From NCBI RefSeq assembly GCF_021602585.1, contig NZ_BQIP01000019.1, positions 1 to 64,000 of the forward strand: 64,000 nucleotides of DNA, written 5' to 3'. The number at the start of each line of letters is the position of its first letter. Positions within the stretch are counted from its first letter, which is position 1. Shown in pieces: positions 8,134-17,423 of the stretch. This stretch comes from Pseudomonas faucium (GTDB taxonomy: Bacteria > Pseudomonadota > Gammaproteobacteria > Pseudomonadales > Pseudomonadaceae). A model generated the notes under the pieces. It was not told the origin of the DNA, ran no database searches, and worked only from the letters and a program-made list of their open reading frames with translations. The translations under genes and the position numbers were made by a program.

Positions 8134-9699
8134 TTGAAGACGACTCGACTCCGGCGGCATGCGGGCAAACTGGCGCTTGTCGCCGCCGCACTGCTGGGCA
8201 CCCAGGCCATGGCGGCCGAACAGGGCCCGAGCCTGTTGCAGAACAAGTGCATGGGGTGCCACATCCCCGAAGGCAACGACACCTACAGCCGCATCAGCCA
8301 CCAGCGCAAGACACCCGAAGGCTGGCTGATGAGCATCGCCCGCATGCAGGTCATGCACGGCCTGCAGATCAGCGACGACGACCGCCGCACCCTGGTCAAG
8401 TACCTGGCCGACAAGCAGGGCCTGGCGCCGAGCGAAACCGATGGCGTGCGCTACGCCATGGAGCGCCGCCTCAACACCGTCGAGCACTTCGACAGCATGC
8501 TCAGCGAAACCTGCGGGCGTTGCCACTCCGGTGCCCGCGTTGCCCTGCAGCGCCGCCCGGCGCAGGAATGGGAGCACCTGGTCAACTTCCACCTCGGCCA
8601 GTGGCCGTCGCTGGAGTACCAGGCCCAGGCGCGCGATCGCGATTGGCTGGAAATTGCCCTGAAACAGGTGGTGCCGGAACTGGCCAAGCGCTTCCCGCTG
8701 CAAAGCCCGGCCTGGGAGCAATGGCAGCAAGCCAAGCCCAAGGCCGATAGCCTGCCCGGCCAGTGGGCCTTCAGCGGCCACATGCTGGCCAAGGGCGACG
8801 TGCGCGGTGTGATGACCGTCAGCCCCGACCAGGGCGATACCTTCAAGGTCGAGGTCAAGGGCAGCTACGCCGACGGCACGCCGTTCAACGGCAACGGCTC
8901 GGCGATCCTCTACAACGGCTACGAATGGCGCGGCAACGTCAAGGTTGGCGAGGCCAACCTGCGCCAGGTGTTCGCAGCGCTCGACGGCGAGATGAAAGGC
9001 CGCATGTTCGAGGCCGACCACGATGAGCGCGGCCTGGACTTCACCGCTGTGAAGGAAGGCAAGGCGCGCCTGCTGGCGGTGCAACCGGCGTTCATCAAGG
9101 CCGGTGGCGAAAGCGAAATCAGCCTGGTCGGCACCGGCCTTGACGGCAAGCCGGACCTGGGCGCGGGCGTGGAAGTGACCGAAGTGCTGGAGCAGACCCC
9201 GACCCTGGTGCGGGTCAAGGCGCGCGCCGCGGCCGATGCCAAGCCGGGCCAGCGTGAAATCGCCGTGGGCGCGCTCAAGGGCGTCAACCTGGCGGTGTAC
9301 GACAAGGTCGAGCAAGTGAAGGTGGTGCCGGCGTTTTCCATCGCCCGCATCGGCGAAAACGGCGCTTCGGTGCCCAAGGTGCAGGGCCGCTTCGAGGCCG
9401 AGGCCTGGGGCAAGGATGCCAGCGGCCAGCCGCTGCGCATCGGCTACCTGCCGGCCACCTGGAAGGTCGAGCCATTCAACGAGCGTGCGGTCGAGGACGA
9501 AGACGTCAAGTTCGCCGGCCAAATGCAGGCCGACGGCGTGTTCGTGCCAGGCGGCGCCGGCCCGAACCCGGCGCGCAAGATGATGACCAACAACGCCGGC
9601 AACCTGAAGGTGGTCGCGACCTTGGCTGACGGCGGCCAGACGGGCGAGGGGCACTTGATCGTCACCGTTCAGCGCTGGAACAACCCGCCCTTGCCATAA
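8134..9699 (+). CDS. qhpA: Quinohemoprotein amine dehydrogenase alpha subunit (dihaem)
   Basis: A 521-residue periplasmic dihaem subunit that carries electrons from the quinone cofactor in the gamma subunit. Two c-type haem sites are visible: CMGCH (Cys39, Cys42, His43) and CGRCH (Cys127, Cys130, His131). The TTG at 8134 is chosen because GGAGGT sits 6 bases upstream and the product then opens with a classic signal peptide (Arg-rich start, hydrophobic core, cleavage after AMA near residue 28). An in-frame ATG at 8071 would prepend a Cys-rich stretch unlike any signal peptide. It is first of the structural set qhpA-qhpD-qhpC-qhpB. Confidence 0.92.
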   Translation: MKTTRLRRHAGKLALVAAALLGTQAMAAEQGPSLLQNKCMGCHIPEGNDTYSRISHQRKTPEGWLMSIARMQVMHGLQISDDDRRTLVKYLADKQGLAPSETDGVRYAMERRLNTVEHFDSMLSETCGRCHSGARVALQRRPAQEWEHLVNFHLGQWPSLEYQAQARDRDWLEIALKQVVPELAKRFPLQSPAWEQWQQAKPKADSLPGQWAFSGHMLAKGDVRGVMTVSPDQGDTFKVEVKGSYADGTPFNGNGSAILYNGYEWRGNVKVGEANLRQVFAALDGEMKGRMFEADHDERGLDFTAVKEGKARLLAVQPAFIKAGGESEISLVGTGLDGKPDLGAGVEVTEVLEQTPTLVRVKARAAADAKPGQREIAVGALKGVNLAVYDKVEQVKVVPAFSIARIGENGASVPKVQGRFEAEAWGKDASGQPLRIGYLPATWKVEPFNERAVEDEDVKFAGQMQADGVFVPGGAGPNPARKMMTNNAGNLKVVATLADGGQTGEGHLIVTVQRWNNPPLP

Positions 9700-9747
9700 G
9701 GGCTGGTTGCCAAGCTTGTTCAACGGATCGATTACGCGGAGGTCGCC

Positions 9748-11178
9748 ATGGGCGCACTACTGAACCTGGTCGAGCGCAACCTGCACGAAGTGCAGGTCGA
9801 CGCCGACCGCATGCTGTTCCATATCCCCAGCAGCTCGCTGTTCGCCACTGACGCGGTGACCGGCAGCATCATCGACACCCTGCGCCAGCAAGGCTGCAGC
9901 GCCGAGGAGCTGACCCAGCGCCTCGGCCAGCAGTTCGCCGGCCAGGACATCCAGGAAACCCTGCGTGAGCTGATCGCCCTGGAGCTGGTCAGCGACGGCT
10001 CGCCACTGACGCCGGAAATTGCCCTCAGGCAAGTCGAGCGCACCGCGCTCAACACCGTGGTGCTCAACGTCAACACCGGCTGCAACCTGAGCTGCACCTA
10101 CTGCTACAAGGAAGACCTGGACAAACCCTCGGCCGGCAAGAAGATGAGCACCGCCACCGCCGAAGCCTCGGTGGAGATGCTGCTCAAGGAATCGCCCGAC
10201 GAGCAGCGCTACAGCGTGGTGTTCTTCGGCGGCGAGCCGCTGTCCAACCGGCCGCTGATCGAGCACATGGTGGCCTACTGCGAGCGGCGTTTCGCCGAGG
10301 CGGGCAAGCAGGTGGAATTCATCATGACCACCAATGCCACGCTGCTCACCGAAGAGATCGTCGACTGGCTCAACGCCCACCGCTTCGGCCTGTCGGTGAG
10401 CATCGACGGGCCCAAGACCGTGCACGATCGCAACCGCATCACCGTGGGCGGGCAGGGCACCTATGACGTGGTGCGGCGCAAGGCCGACATGCTGCTGTCG
10501 CGCTACACCAGCCGCCCGGTGGGCGCGCGGGTGACGCTGACCCGCGGCATCACCGATGTCGAGACCATCTGGAACCACCTGTTCAACGAGATGGGCTTTG
10601 CCGAAGTCGGCTTTGCCCCGGTGACGTCTGGCGATATGTCCGACTTCAACCTCAGCGGCGACGAGCTCATCGAGGTGTTCGCCAACATGAAGGCCCTGGG
10701 CCGGCGTTACCTGGAAGCGGCACTGGAGCACCGCAACATCGGGTTTTCCAACCTGCACCAGCTGATCACCGACATCCACGAGGGCCACAAGAAGGCCCTG
10801 CCGTGCGGCGCCGGGCTGAAGATGCTGGCGGTGGACCACGAAGGCGAGCTGAACCTGTGCCACCGCTTCACCGGCTCCAGCCTGCCGACCTTTGGCAACG
10901 TGCACCAGGGCGTCAAGCAGGCGCAGCTCAACGATTTTCTGTCCCAGCGCCTGGACCGCAGCAACACCGGCTGCGACAGCTGCCGCATCCGCAACCTGTG
11001 CTCCGGTGGCTGCTACCACGAGAGCTACGCGCGCTACGGCGACCCGCAGCACCCGACCTACCACTATTGCGAGCTGATGCGCGACTGGGTCGACTTCGGC
11101 ATCGAGGTCTACAGCCGCATCATGGCCGCCAACCCGGCCTTCATCGATCGCTACATCACCCCGCGAAAGGCCCACTGA
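9748..11178 (+). CDS. qhpD: Radical SAM maturase QhpD
   Basis: A 476-residue cytoplasmic radical SAM/SPASM enzyme that forms the Cys-to-Asp/Glu thioether cross-links in the gamma subunit before export. The SAM cluster motif is CNLSCTYC (Cys112, Cys116, Cys119). SPASM cysteines occur in CGAG, NLCHRF and the [14 protein letters not shown] segment near the end. GCGGAGG precedes the ATG. The stop is followed after one base by the ATG of qhpC, its substrate, which is the normal arrangement in these clusters. Confidence 0.93.
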   Translation: MGALLNLVERNLHEVQVDADRMLFHIPSSSLFATDAVTGSIIDTLRQQGCSAEELTQRLGQQFAGQDIQETLRELIALELVSDGSPLTPEIALRQVERTALNTVVLNVNTGCNLSCTYCYKEDLDKPSAGKKMSTATAEASVEMLLKESPDEQRYSVVFFGGEPLSNRPLIEHMVAYCERRFAEAGKQVEFIMTTNATLLTEEIVDWLNAHRFGLSVSIDGPKTVHDRNRITVGGQGTYDVVRRKADMLLSRYTSRPVGARVTLTRGITDVETIWNHLFNEMGFAEVGFAPVTSGDMSDFNLSGDELIEVFANMKALGRRYLEAALEHRNIGFSNLHQLITDIHEGHKKALPCGAGLKMLAVDHEGELNLCHRFTGSSLPTFGNVHQGVKQAQLNDFLSQRLDRSNTGCDSCRIRNLCSGGCYHESYARYGDPQHPTYHYCELMRDWVDFGIEVYSRIMAANPAFIDRYITPRKAH

Positions 11179-11179
11179 C

Positions 11180-11503
11180 ATGAAGCACTTGAAGCCCCTG
11201 AACAACAAGGCGCGCATCCTGGAGCAGGCCGCCGCCGAAGACCGCGTCGAAGAAGTCATGGCCATGAGCGCCGTGGCCGGCTGCACCGCCACCACCGACC
11301 CGGGTTGGGAAGTGGACGCCTTTGGCGGCGTCAGCTCGCTGTGCCAGCCGATGGAGGCCGACCTGTACGGCTGCTCCGACCCTTGCTGGTGGCCGGCCCA
11401 GGTGCCGGACATGATGAGCACCTACCAGGACTGGAACGCCCAGGCCACCAACTCCCAGGAAGACTGGCGCAACCTCGGCACCGTGTTCCCGAAAGACAAG
11501 TGA
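11180..11503 (+). CDS. qhpC: Quinohemoprotein amine dehydrogenase gamma subunit (CTQ carrier)
   Basis: A 107-residue precursor of the small catalytic subunit: a 28-residue cytoplasmic leader followed by a 79-residue mature part. Counting the mature chain from Met29, every modified residue known from the P. putida enzyme falls in place: Cys7-Glu16, Cys27-Asp33 and Cys41-Asp49 for the thioethers, and Cys37 plus Trp43 for cysteine tryptophylquinone (motif YGCSDPCWW). The leader is helical and charged rather than a Sec signal, in line with release by QhpE and export by QhpF. It starts one base after qhpD. Confidence 0.95.
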   Translation: MKHLKPLNNKARILEQAAAEDRVEEVMAMSAVAGCTATTDPGWEVDAFGGVSSLCQPMEADLYGCSDPCWWPAQVPDMMSTYQDWNAQATNSQEDWRNLGTVFPKDK

Positions 11504-11535
11504 CCGGCCCGACAAGAAAAACAAGGGGAAACCGC

Positions 11536-12657
11536 ATGAATGCTGGACGCTGCGCGCAACTCGCGCTCACCATCGCCGCCACGGCCTGCGCCTGGGCGGT
11601 GCAGGCCGACGACGCAGGCAAGGCCCTGAAGGCCGGCCAGGAATACCTGGTGACCACCAACTACCCGAACAACCTGCACTTGGTCGATGTGGCCAGCGAC
11701 ACGCTCTACAAGAGCTGCCCGCTGCCCGGCAAGTTCGGCCCCGGCACCGCGATGATGGCGCCGGACAACCACACCGCCTACGTGCTCAACAACCATTACG
11801 CCGACATCTACGGCGTGGACCTGGACACCTGCAAGACCACCTTCCACGCCAACCTGTCGAGCGTGTCCGGTGAAGTCGGCAAGTCGATGTACTCGTTCGC
11901 CATCAGCCCCGATGGCAAGGAGATCTACGCCACGGTCAACCCGACCCAGCAGCTCAACGACCACTACGTGGTCAAGCCGCCGCGCCTGGAGGTGTTCAAC
12001 AGCGCCGACGGCGTCGATGCCAAGCCCGTGCGTACCTTCCCGATGCCGCGCCAGGTGTACCTGATGCGCGCCGCCGACGATGGCAGCCTGTTCTTCGCCG
12101 GGCCCGACATGTACAAGATGGACGTGAAAACCGGCAAGTACGAAGTGGCCCTGCCGCTGCGCAACTGGCACCGCCAAGGCTACAGCGCCCCGGACGTGCT
12201 GTACTTCTGGCCGCACCAGAGCCCGCGCCACGAGTTCTCGATGCTCTACACCATCGCCAAGTTCAAGGACGAGAAGCAGGACCCGAACACGGCCGAGCTG
12301 CTGTACGGCTACCTGAGCGTCGACCTCAAGACCGGCAAGACCCACACCCAGGAGTTCGCCGACCTGACCGAGCTGTACTTCACCGGCCTGCGCTCGCCCA
12401 AGGACCCCAACCAGATCTACGGCGTGCTCAACCGCCTGGCCAAGTACGACATCAAGCAGCGCAAGCTGATCAAGGCGGCTAACCTGGAGCACACCTACTA
12501 CTGCGTGACCTTCGACAAGAAGGGCGACAAGTTGTACCTGGGCGGTACCTTCAACGACCTGGCGGTGTTCGACCCCGACACGCTGGAGAAGGTGAAGAAC
12601 ATCAAGCTGCCCGGTGGCGACATGTCCACCACCACGCCGCAGGTGTTCGTCCGCTAG
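11536..12657 (+). CDS. qhpB: Quinohemoprotein amine dehydrogenase beta subunit (beta-propeller)
   Basis: A 373-residue periplasmic subunit that would form the seven-bladed propeller seating the gamma subunit. The ATG at 11536 has AAGGGGAAA upstream and gives a signal peptide cleaved near VQA-DD (residue 24). Repeated YVTTNYPNNLHLVD / IYATVNP / LYLGGTFNDLAVFDPDTLE segments are propeller blades of the YVTN-like amine dehydrogenase chain B type. Last gene of the structural set. A REP pair follows 10-90 bases downstream. Confidence 0.92.
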   Translation: MNAGRCAQLALTIAATACAWAVQADDAGKALKAGQEYLVTTNYPNNLHLVDVASDTLYKSCPLPGKFGPGTAMMAPDNHTAYVLNNHYADIYGVDLDTCKTTFHANLSSVSGEVGKSMYSFAISPDGKEIYATVNPTQQLNDHYVVKPPRLEVFNSADGVDAKPVRTFPMPRQVYLMRAADDGSLFFAGPDMYKMDVKTGKYEVALPLRNWHRQGYSAPDVLYFWPHQSPRHEFSMLYTIAKFKDEKQDPNTAELLYGYLSVDLKTGKTHTQEFADLTELYFTGLRSPKDPNQIYGVLNRLAKYDIKQRKLIKAANLEHTYYCVTFDKKGDKLYLGGTFNDLAVFDPDTLEKVKNIKLPGGDMSTTTPQVFVR

Positions 12658-12667
12658 TTCGGTGTTG

Positions 12668-12748
12668 CCTCTATCGCCGGCAAGCCGGCTCCCACAGGAG
12701 GGCTCAAAGCGCCCGGTGTGGGAGCCGGCTTGCCGGCGATAGGGCCGG
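12668..12748. repeat. P. putida REP inverted pair
   Basis: A direct REP (12668-12697) and an inverted REP (12717-12748) lie between qhpB and the acyl-CoA synthetase gene. They may separate the transcripts or stabilise the qhp message. Confidence 0.85.
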
Positions 12749-12782
12749 TTAATCCACTACAAGAACAACAAGGCGATCGCCC

Positions 12783-14456
12783 ATGACCCAGCCCAGCTAC
12801 ACCCAGGGCAACCACGACAAAGCCCTGCTCAGCCACTGCATCGGCGACGCCTTCGACGCCACCGTCGCCCGCTTCCCCGACCGCGAAGCCCTGGTGGTGC
12901 GCCACCAGGCCCTGCGCTACACCTGGCAGCAACTGGCCGAAGCCGTCGACCAGCATGCCCGCGCCCTGATGGCCCTGGGCGTGCAGCCGGGCGACCGCCT
13001 GGGCATCTGGGCGCCCAACTGCGCCGAGTGGTGCATCACCCAGTTCGCCAGCGCCAAGGTCGGCGCGATCCTGGTCAACATCAACCCGGCCTACCGCAGC
13101 AGCGAACTGGACTACGCCCTCGGCCAGTCGGGCTGTCGCTGGGTGATCTGCGCCGATGCCTTCAAGAGCTCCGACTACCACGCCATGCTCCTGAGCCTGA
13201 TCCCAGGCCTTGCGCAAGGGCAGCCCGGCGCGCTGATCTGCGCGCGCTTTCCCGAGCTGCGCGGGGTGGTCAGCCTGGCCGTGGTGGCGCCGCCTGGTTT
13301 TCTTGCCTGGCACGAACTGCAGGCGCGCGCGGCGTCGGTCAGCCGCCAGGCCCTGGCCGAGCGCCAGGCACAATTGCGCTGCGACGACCCGATCAACATC
13401 CAGTACACCTCCGGCACCACCGGCTTTCCCAAGGGCGCCACGCTCAGCCACAGCAACATCCTCAACAACGGCTACATGGTCGGCGAGAGCCTGGGCCTGA
13501 CCGAGCACGACCGCCTGGTGGTGCCGGTGCCGCTGTACCACTGCTTCGGCATGGTCATGGCCAACCTCGGCTGCATGACCCACGGCAGCACGTTGATCTA
13601 CCCCAACGATGCCTTCGACCCGCTAGCCACCTTACGCGCCGTGGCCGAAGAAAAGGCCACGGCGCTGTACGGCGTGCCGACCATGTTCATCGCCGAACTC
13701 GACCACCCGCAACGCGGCCAATTCGACCTGTCGAGCCTGCGCACCGGGATCATGGCCGGCGCCACCTGCCCGATCGAGGTGATGCGCCGGGTGATCGACG
13801 AGATGCACATGGCCGAGGTGCAGATCGCCTACGGCATGACCGAAACCAGCCCGGTGTCGCTGCAGACCGGGGCCAATGACGACCTCGAGCGCCGCGTCAC
13901 CAGCGTGGGCCGCACCCAGCCTCGGCTGGAAAGCAAGGTGGTCGATGGCGACGGCCACTGCGTGCCGCGCGGCGAGATCGGCGAGCTGTGCACCCGCGGC
14001 TACAGCGTGATGCTGGGCTACTGGAACAACCCCAACGCCACGGCCGAGAGCATCGATGGCGAAGGCTGGATGCACACCGGCGACCTGGTGGTGATGGACG
14101 AGCAGGGCTATGTGCGTATTGTCGGGCGCAGCAAGGACATGATCATCCGCGGTGGCGAGAACATCTATCCGCGTGAGCTGGAGGAGTTTTTCTTCACCCA
14201 CCCGGCGGTGGCCGACGTGCAGGTGATCGGCGTGCCGTGCAGCAAGTATGGCGAGGAAATCGTCGCGTGGGTGCGTTTGCATCCTGGGCAGGAGGCCAGC
14301 GAGGACGAGCTGCGCGAATGGGCGAGGGCGCGGATTGCGCATTTCAAGGTGCCCAGGTACTTCCGCTTTGTCGACGAATTCCCGATGACGGTGACCGGCA
14401 AGGTGCAGAAGTTCAGGATGCGCGAGATCAGTGTCGAGGAATTATCAGTGGGTTGA
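12783..14456 (+). CDS. Medium/long-chain acyl-CoA synthetase (AMP-binding)
   Basis: A 557-residue ANL-superfamily ligase that activates a carboxylic acid to its CoA thioester through an acyl-adenylate. Motifs in order: P-loop [47 protein letters not shown] and the C-terminal lysine segment [12 protein letters not shown]. The absence of a membrane segment suggests a soluble enzyme. Its place directly after the amine dehydrogenase genes suggests it takes the acid made by the aldehyde dehydrogenase into beta-oxidation. A REP pair separates it from qhpB, so it may have its own transcript. Confidence 0.88.
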   Translation: MTQPSYTQGNHDKALLSHCIGDAFDATVARFPDREALVVRHQALRYTWQQLAEAVDQHARALMALGVQPGDRLGIWAPNCAEWCITQFASAKVGAILVNINPAYRSSELDYALGQSGCRWVICADAFKSSDYHAMLLSLIPGLAQGQPGALICARFPELRGVVSLAVVAPPGFLAWHELQARAASVSRQALAERQAQLRCDDPINIQYTSGTTGFPKGATLSHSNILNNGYMVGESLGLTEHDRLVVPVPLYHCFGMVMANLGCMTHGSTLIYPNDAFDPLATLRAVAEEKATALYGVPTMFIAELDHPQRGQFDLSSLRTGIMAGATCPIEVMRRVIDEMHMAEVQIAYGMTETSPVSLQTGANDDLERRVTSVGRTQPRLESKVVDGDGHCVPRGEIGELCTRGYSVMLGYWNNPNATAESIDGEGWMHTGDLVVMDEQGYVRIVGRSKDMIIRGGENIYPRELEEFFFTHPAVADVQVIGVPCSKYGEEIVAWVRLHPGQEASEDELREWARARIAHFKVPRYFRFVDEFPMTVTGKVQKFRMREISVEELSVG

Positions 14457-14471
14457 TGGGCTGTACCTGAT

Positions 14472-14566
14472 GGCCCTATCGCCGGCAAGCCGGCTCCCAC
14501 AAAAGGGCTCACATCGCCCTGTGTGGGCACCCTCCTGTGGGAGCCGGCTTGCCGGCGATAGGGCCA
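14472..14566. repeat. P. putida REP inverted pair
   Basis: A direct REP (14472-14501) and an inverted REP (14536-14566) lie between the convergent ends of the acyl-CoA synthetase gene and mobA. This is a typical placement. Confidence 0.85.
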
Positions 14567-14584
14567 GTACAGCCACCCCACCAC

Positions 14585-15172
14585 TCAGCCTTGCAGCAAA
14601 TCCGGGCTGTTGAAATTGCTCAACCGAGCATCCCCCTCGGCACACTCCAGCCCCTGTACCGCCTCCAGCAGCAGCGCCTTCTGCAAGCTTCGCTCACCCG
14701 CCGCCCAGGCCTGCTCCAGCCTCGGCAGCAGCCTGCGCGGCAGCACGCTGAACATCGGCTGCCAATACCCCCCCTGGCGCACCATGGCCGCACAATCATG
14801 GGCCACCGCCAGGCGCAGCAAGCCCTCGACCAACGCCCGGTCAATCAACGGCGCATCGCAGGCCAGCACCACCACCCACGCATGCCGCGCCGCCGCCAAG
14901 CCTGCGATCACCCCTGCCAAAGGCCCGGGGAAATCCGCCTCGGCATCGCCCACCAGTTGATCGGCAAACGGCCGATAGAGCGCCTGGTTGCGGTTGCAGG
15001 AGATCACCACATCGTCGCTGAGTGGCCGCACCACCCGCTGCACATGCGCCACCAGCGGCTCGCCGCGCCATGCCAGCAGCCCTTTGTCACGGCCGCCCAT
15101 GCGCTGGCCACGGCCACCGGCCAGAATCAGAATTGAGCAGTGCGTAAGACCAAAAGGTGGGGTGTCATTCAT
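14585..15172 (-). CDS. mobA: Molybdenum cofactor guanylyltransferase MobA
   Basis: A 195-residue enzyme that attaches GMP to molybdopterin to make the guanine dinucleotide cofactor. The nucleotide-binding start is ILILAGGRGQRMGGRDKG and the metal-binding aspartate segment is VVLACDAPLID. The ATG at 15172 overlaps the 3' end of the HNH gene by 8 bases and has no clear ribosome site. The original upstream context was probably replaced when the ATPase/HNH pair was inserted, so mobA may now depend on coupling or on an internal promoter. Confidence 0.9.
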   Translation of the reverse strand: MNDTPPFGLTHCSILILAGGRGQRMGGRDKGLLAWRGEPLVAHVQRVVRPLSDDVVISCNRNQALYRPFADQLVGDAEADFPGPLAGVIAGLAAARHAWVVVLACDAPLIDRALVEGLLRLAVAHDCAAMVRQGGYWQPMFSVLPRRLLPRLEQAWAAGERSLQKALLLEAVQGLECAEGDARLSNFNSPDLLQG

Positions 15173-15800
15173 TTTGTGGAGTCAGTACATGCTTGATGGC
15201 GGTTGCGAACGGTAGATCAATAATGAGCGTGAGCTCGTCAGCCAGGAATGGTAGCCATTCATCTTCGGGATACTCTTCGGCCAGCTCCGCGATCATCACT
15301 GCTGTATCCAGGTGGCCGCGTATCTGCTCCAGCCTTATCTGCGTCAGTGCGCCGTTCAATCCGAGTATTCGAATGGTCTGCTCGGCGCGGTTCCGGTCTC
15401 TTGCGCTCAGATTGGCCCTTGGTTGAACTGAGCCGTTTGGAGTGAAAACGAGAAAGGCTTCGGGGTCCTCTATATCTGGTTTGATGAGGTCCTCATGGTG
15501 GTAAAGACCGCAGTTGTCCTTGAGCTTCCCGCAGGTGCCTGTGCGGTTACAGGAGCCGAAGAGGTTGTGCCAGTCGAATGTTCCTTGGGGATATCGATCT
15601 CGCTGGCGGAAGTGCTCAATATGCCGTCTTTCGTGGTTTATGTCGGCTTCGCAATAAGCACAGCGCTTGCCCTGCATGGCGTCCAGCTTGTCCCATATCC
15701 CTTGGCGGTGTTCGAGTGTGATACTGCTCCATTGATCGCGACCGTGACGATAGCGCCTCAGGCCTTCGGGCGGTTCTACTTCTCTGTTCAACCGTCGCAC
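15165..15800 (-). CDS. HNH-type protein, PtuB-like (TIGR02646-type)
   Basis: A 211-residue putative nuclease. The CAYCE zinc-type pair, then RRHIEHFRQR, FDWHNLFGSC and a following CGKLKD segment match the HNH core of the proteins paired with AAA ATPases in Septu-type anti-phage systems and some retrons. The GTG start at 15800 has AAGGAG upstream, embedded in the end of the ATPase gene only 6 bases away, so translation is probably coupled. GC content is clearly below that of the flanking mobA and RND genes, a sign of horizontal transfer. Defence function is inferred from the pair, not shown. Confidence 0.72.
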   Translation of the reverse strand: MRRLNREVEPPEGLRRYRHGRDQWSSITLEHRQGIWDKLDAMQGKRCAYCEADINHERRHIEHFRQRDRYPQGTFDWHNLFGSCNRTGTCGKLKDNCGLYHHEDLIKPDIEDPEAFLVFTPNGSVQPRANLSARDRNRAEQTIRILGLNGALTQIRLEQIRGHLDTAVMIAELAEEYPEDEWLPFLADELTLIIDLPFATAIKHVLTPQNE

Positions 15801-15806
15801 CCGGCG

Positions 15807-17216
15807 TCACTCCTTGCCTAAGGCTTTGGGCAGTCGCTGTTTGAAGTTTTGCAGGCGTATCAAGCGATCACACTCCTGCATAATGGGATGTCCCATGCCG
15901 AAGTGCTGCTCCAGCTTTGCATGCAGCGCAGCTCCTTCTGCCGAATCCTCTAGATTCTGCTGGATGAGCGCTTGGAACTGGTTGATCCAGCGTGCTTCGG
16001 GAATGTCGGGTACCGGATTGACGTCCATGATGCGGGCTAGCAAGTCCGTACTGGCAATACCGCGGGTTTGCCAGTGCGGGCTTTCTATCAATGTGGCCAT
16101 CCGACCCGATTCAGGATCCCGTTCACTGCGGATCATCCGCACCGATTCGCTATCAACGGTGCTGAGCACCTGGGGGCTGTGTGTGGTGACGATGAACTGT
16201 ATCTTTGGAAAGGCTTTAGTTAACGAAGGTATTACTGCCTGTTGCCATTCTGGATGAAGGTGCATATCCACTTCATCGATCAGCACGATTCCGGGAGTTT
16301 CCCTGGCTGCCAAGGCACCCAATTGACCATTGAGTTTGGTGGCGCGGAAAGCAATATCTGCGACCATCCCGATCATGTTGCGAATGCCATCGCTCAACAA
16401 CTCCACAGGGAGTAGACCGAAATCGGGATGGTAGGAAACCAGCGTTTCCTTGGCCAGTGAGTACTCGATCCCCTGCCAACCCGCAGGGGACATGCAGACT
16501 TCAACGGCGGTGCTTACCGACTCGATGTAGTCGTCGAACTCTGAGGACCGTGGTGGCTTTTCAAGTTCCATCGCTTTGTAGCGGTATTCTTTGGCGCTGA
16601 TGCTCCAGTAGCGGAACCAATCTACGAAGGATTTGTAGCTGGAGGCCGGATCCAGGCAGTCGGTGTAGCCAACTGTTCGCGACGTGCGCTGAAGCGGCGC
16701 TGAATCACGCTTCTTGTTCTTCTGCTGCCATAACCGACCCGTGCCGTAGTAGGCAATGAGCGGTAATAACACCTCATTACCGGGTGTGCGAACGGCCTCC
16801 TGGAGCCGTTTGCCATAGTCGCTCAGTTCCTTGGCATCCTTCACCGTGGTCTTGGTTTTCGTTGCACTTGAAAGGCTTCGGCTCCAGGTACTTGTCAACC
16901 CGGTATCCAGCGTGTGCATCAAGCTTCCGGGAATACTGCCTTCTGCCTCCATCCTCACACCTTTAGCGGCGTACTCCATCTCATTGGAGGATGTCTTGCG
17001 AACGGCGAACTGGCGAATGTCTCGAGGCTCGAAATGACTGCCGGTCGCTTCGTCAAAAGCGCCGACAAAAGGGCCGTAAGCAACCGCGATGGCATCAAGG
17101 ATTGAAGTCTTACCCACACCGTTCGAAGCGACCAGCACAGTCAATTGGGGGTGGAAATCGATATCAAGAGATTCGAAGCAGCGATAGTCGCGCAGTCTTA
17201 GCCGGGAGAGCTTCAC
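15807..17216 (-). CDS. AAA ATPase, PtuA-like (OLD/ABC-type)
   Basis: A 469-residue ATPase with Walker A ASNGVGKTS (about residues 30-38), an internal variable region, the ABC-like LLSDGIRNM signature, Walker B GIVLIDEVDMHLHPEWQ and the following FIVTTHSPQVL switch. This layout is that of Septu PtuA and related defence ATPases paired with HNH proteins. The GTG start at 17216 is preceded by GGAGG. Codon use and GC are lower than in the neighbours. No reverse transcriptase or structured retron RNA is adjacent, so a stand-alone two-gene system is more likely than a retron. Confidence 0.75.
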   Translation of the reverse strand: MKLSRLRLRDYRCFESLDIDFHPQLTVLVASNGVGKTSILDAIAVAYGPFVGAFDEATGSHFEPRDIRQFAVRKTSSNEMEYAAKGVRMEAEGSIPGSLMHTLDTGLTSTWSRSLSSATKTKTTVKDAKELSDYGKRLQEAVRTPGNEVLLPLIAYYGTGRLWQQKNKKRDSAPLQRTSRTVGYTDCLDPASSYKSFVDWFRYWSISAKEYRYKAMELEKPPRSSEFDDYIESVSTAVEVCMSPAGWQGIEYSLAKETLVSYHPDFGLLPVELLSDGIRNMIGMVADIAFRATKLNGQLGALAARETPGIVLIDEVDMHLHPEWQQAVIPSLTKAFPKIQFIVTTHSPQVLSTVDSESVRMIRSERDPESGRMATLIESPHWQTRGIASTDLLARIMDVNPVPDIPEARWINQFQALIQQNLEDSAEGAALHAKLEQHFGMGHPIMQECDRLIRLQNFKQRLPKALGKE

Positions 17217-17423
17217 AGGGGTCCTCCACTGAGTTCAGGAACTCCCAGCCTACAAGGTGCGGGGAAGTGCAAAAGGTTAACAGTTTAGCTGTTCAGGCCG
17301 CCTATTATCCATTCAGTAAGGCTGCGCTCGGGATCTAGGCTGGCATCGCGATCTTCTTCCACCCAGATCATCCATCGATGCCAGCACTACAGAGTTACCG
17401 TCGTTCACCGCAAGCGCTTGCTG

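Noticed and set aside
15165-17423. A retron in the ATPase/HNH region.
   Set aside because: No reverse-transcriptase motif (such as YADD) and no obvious msr/msd-like repeat structure in the flanks. The pair looks stand-alone.
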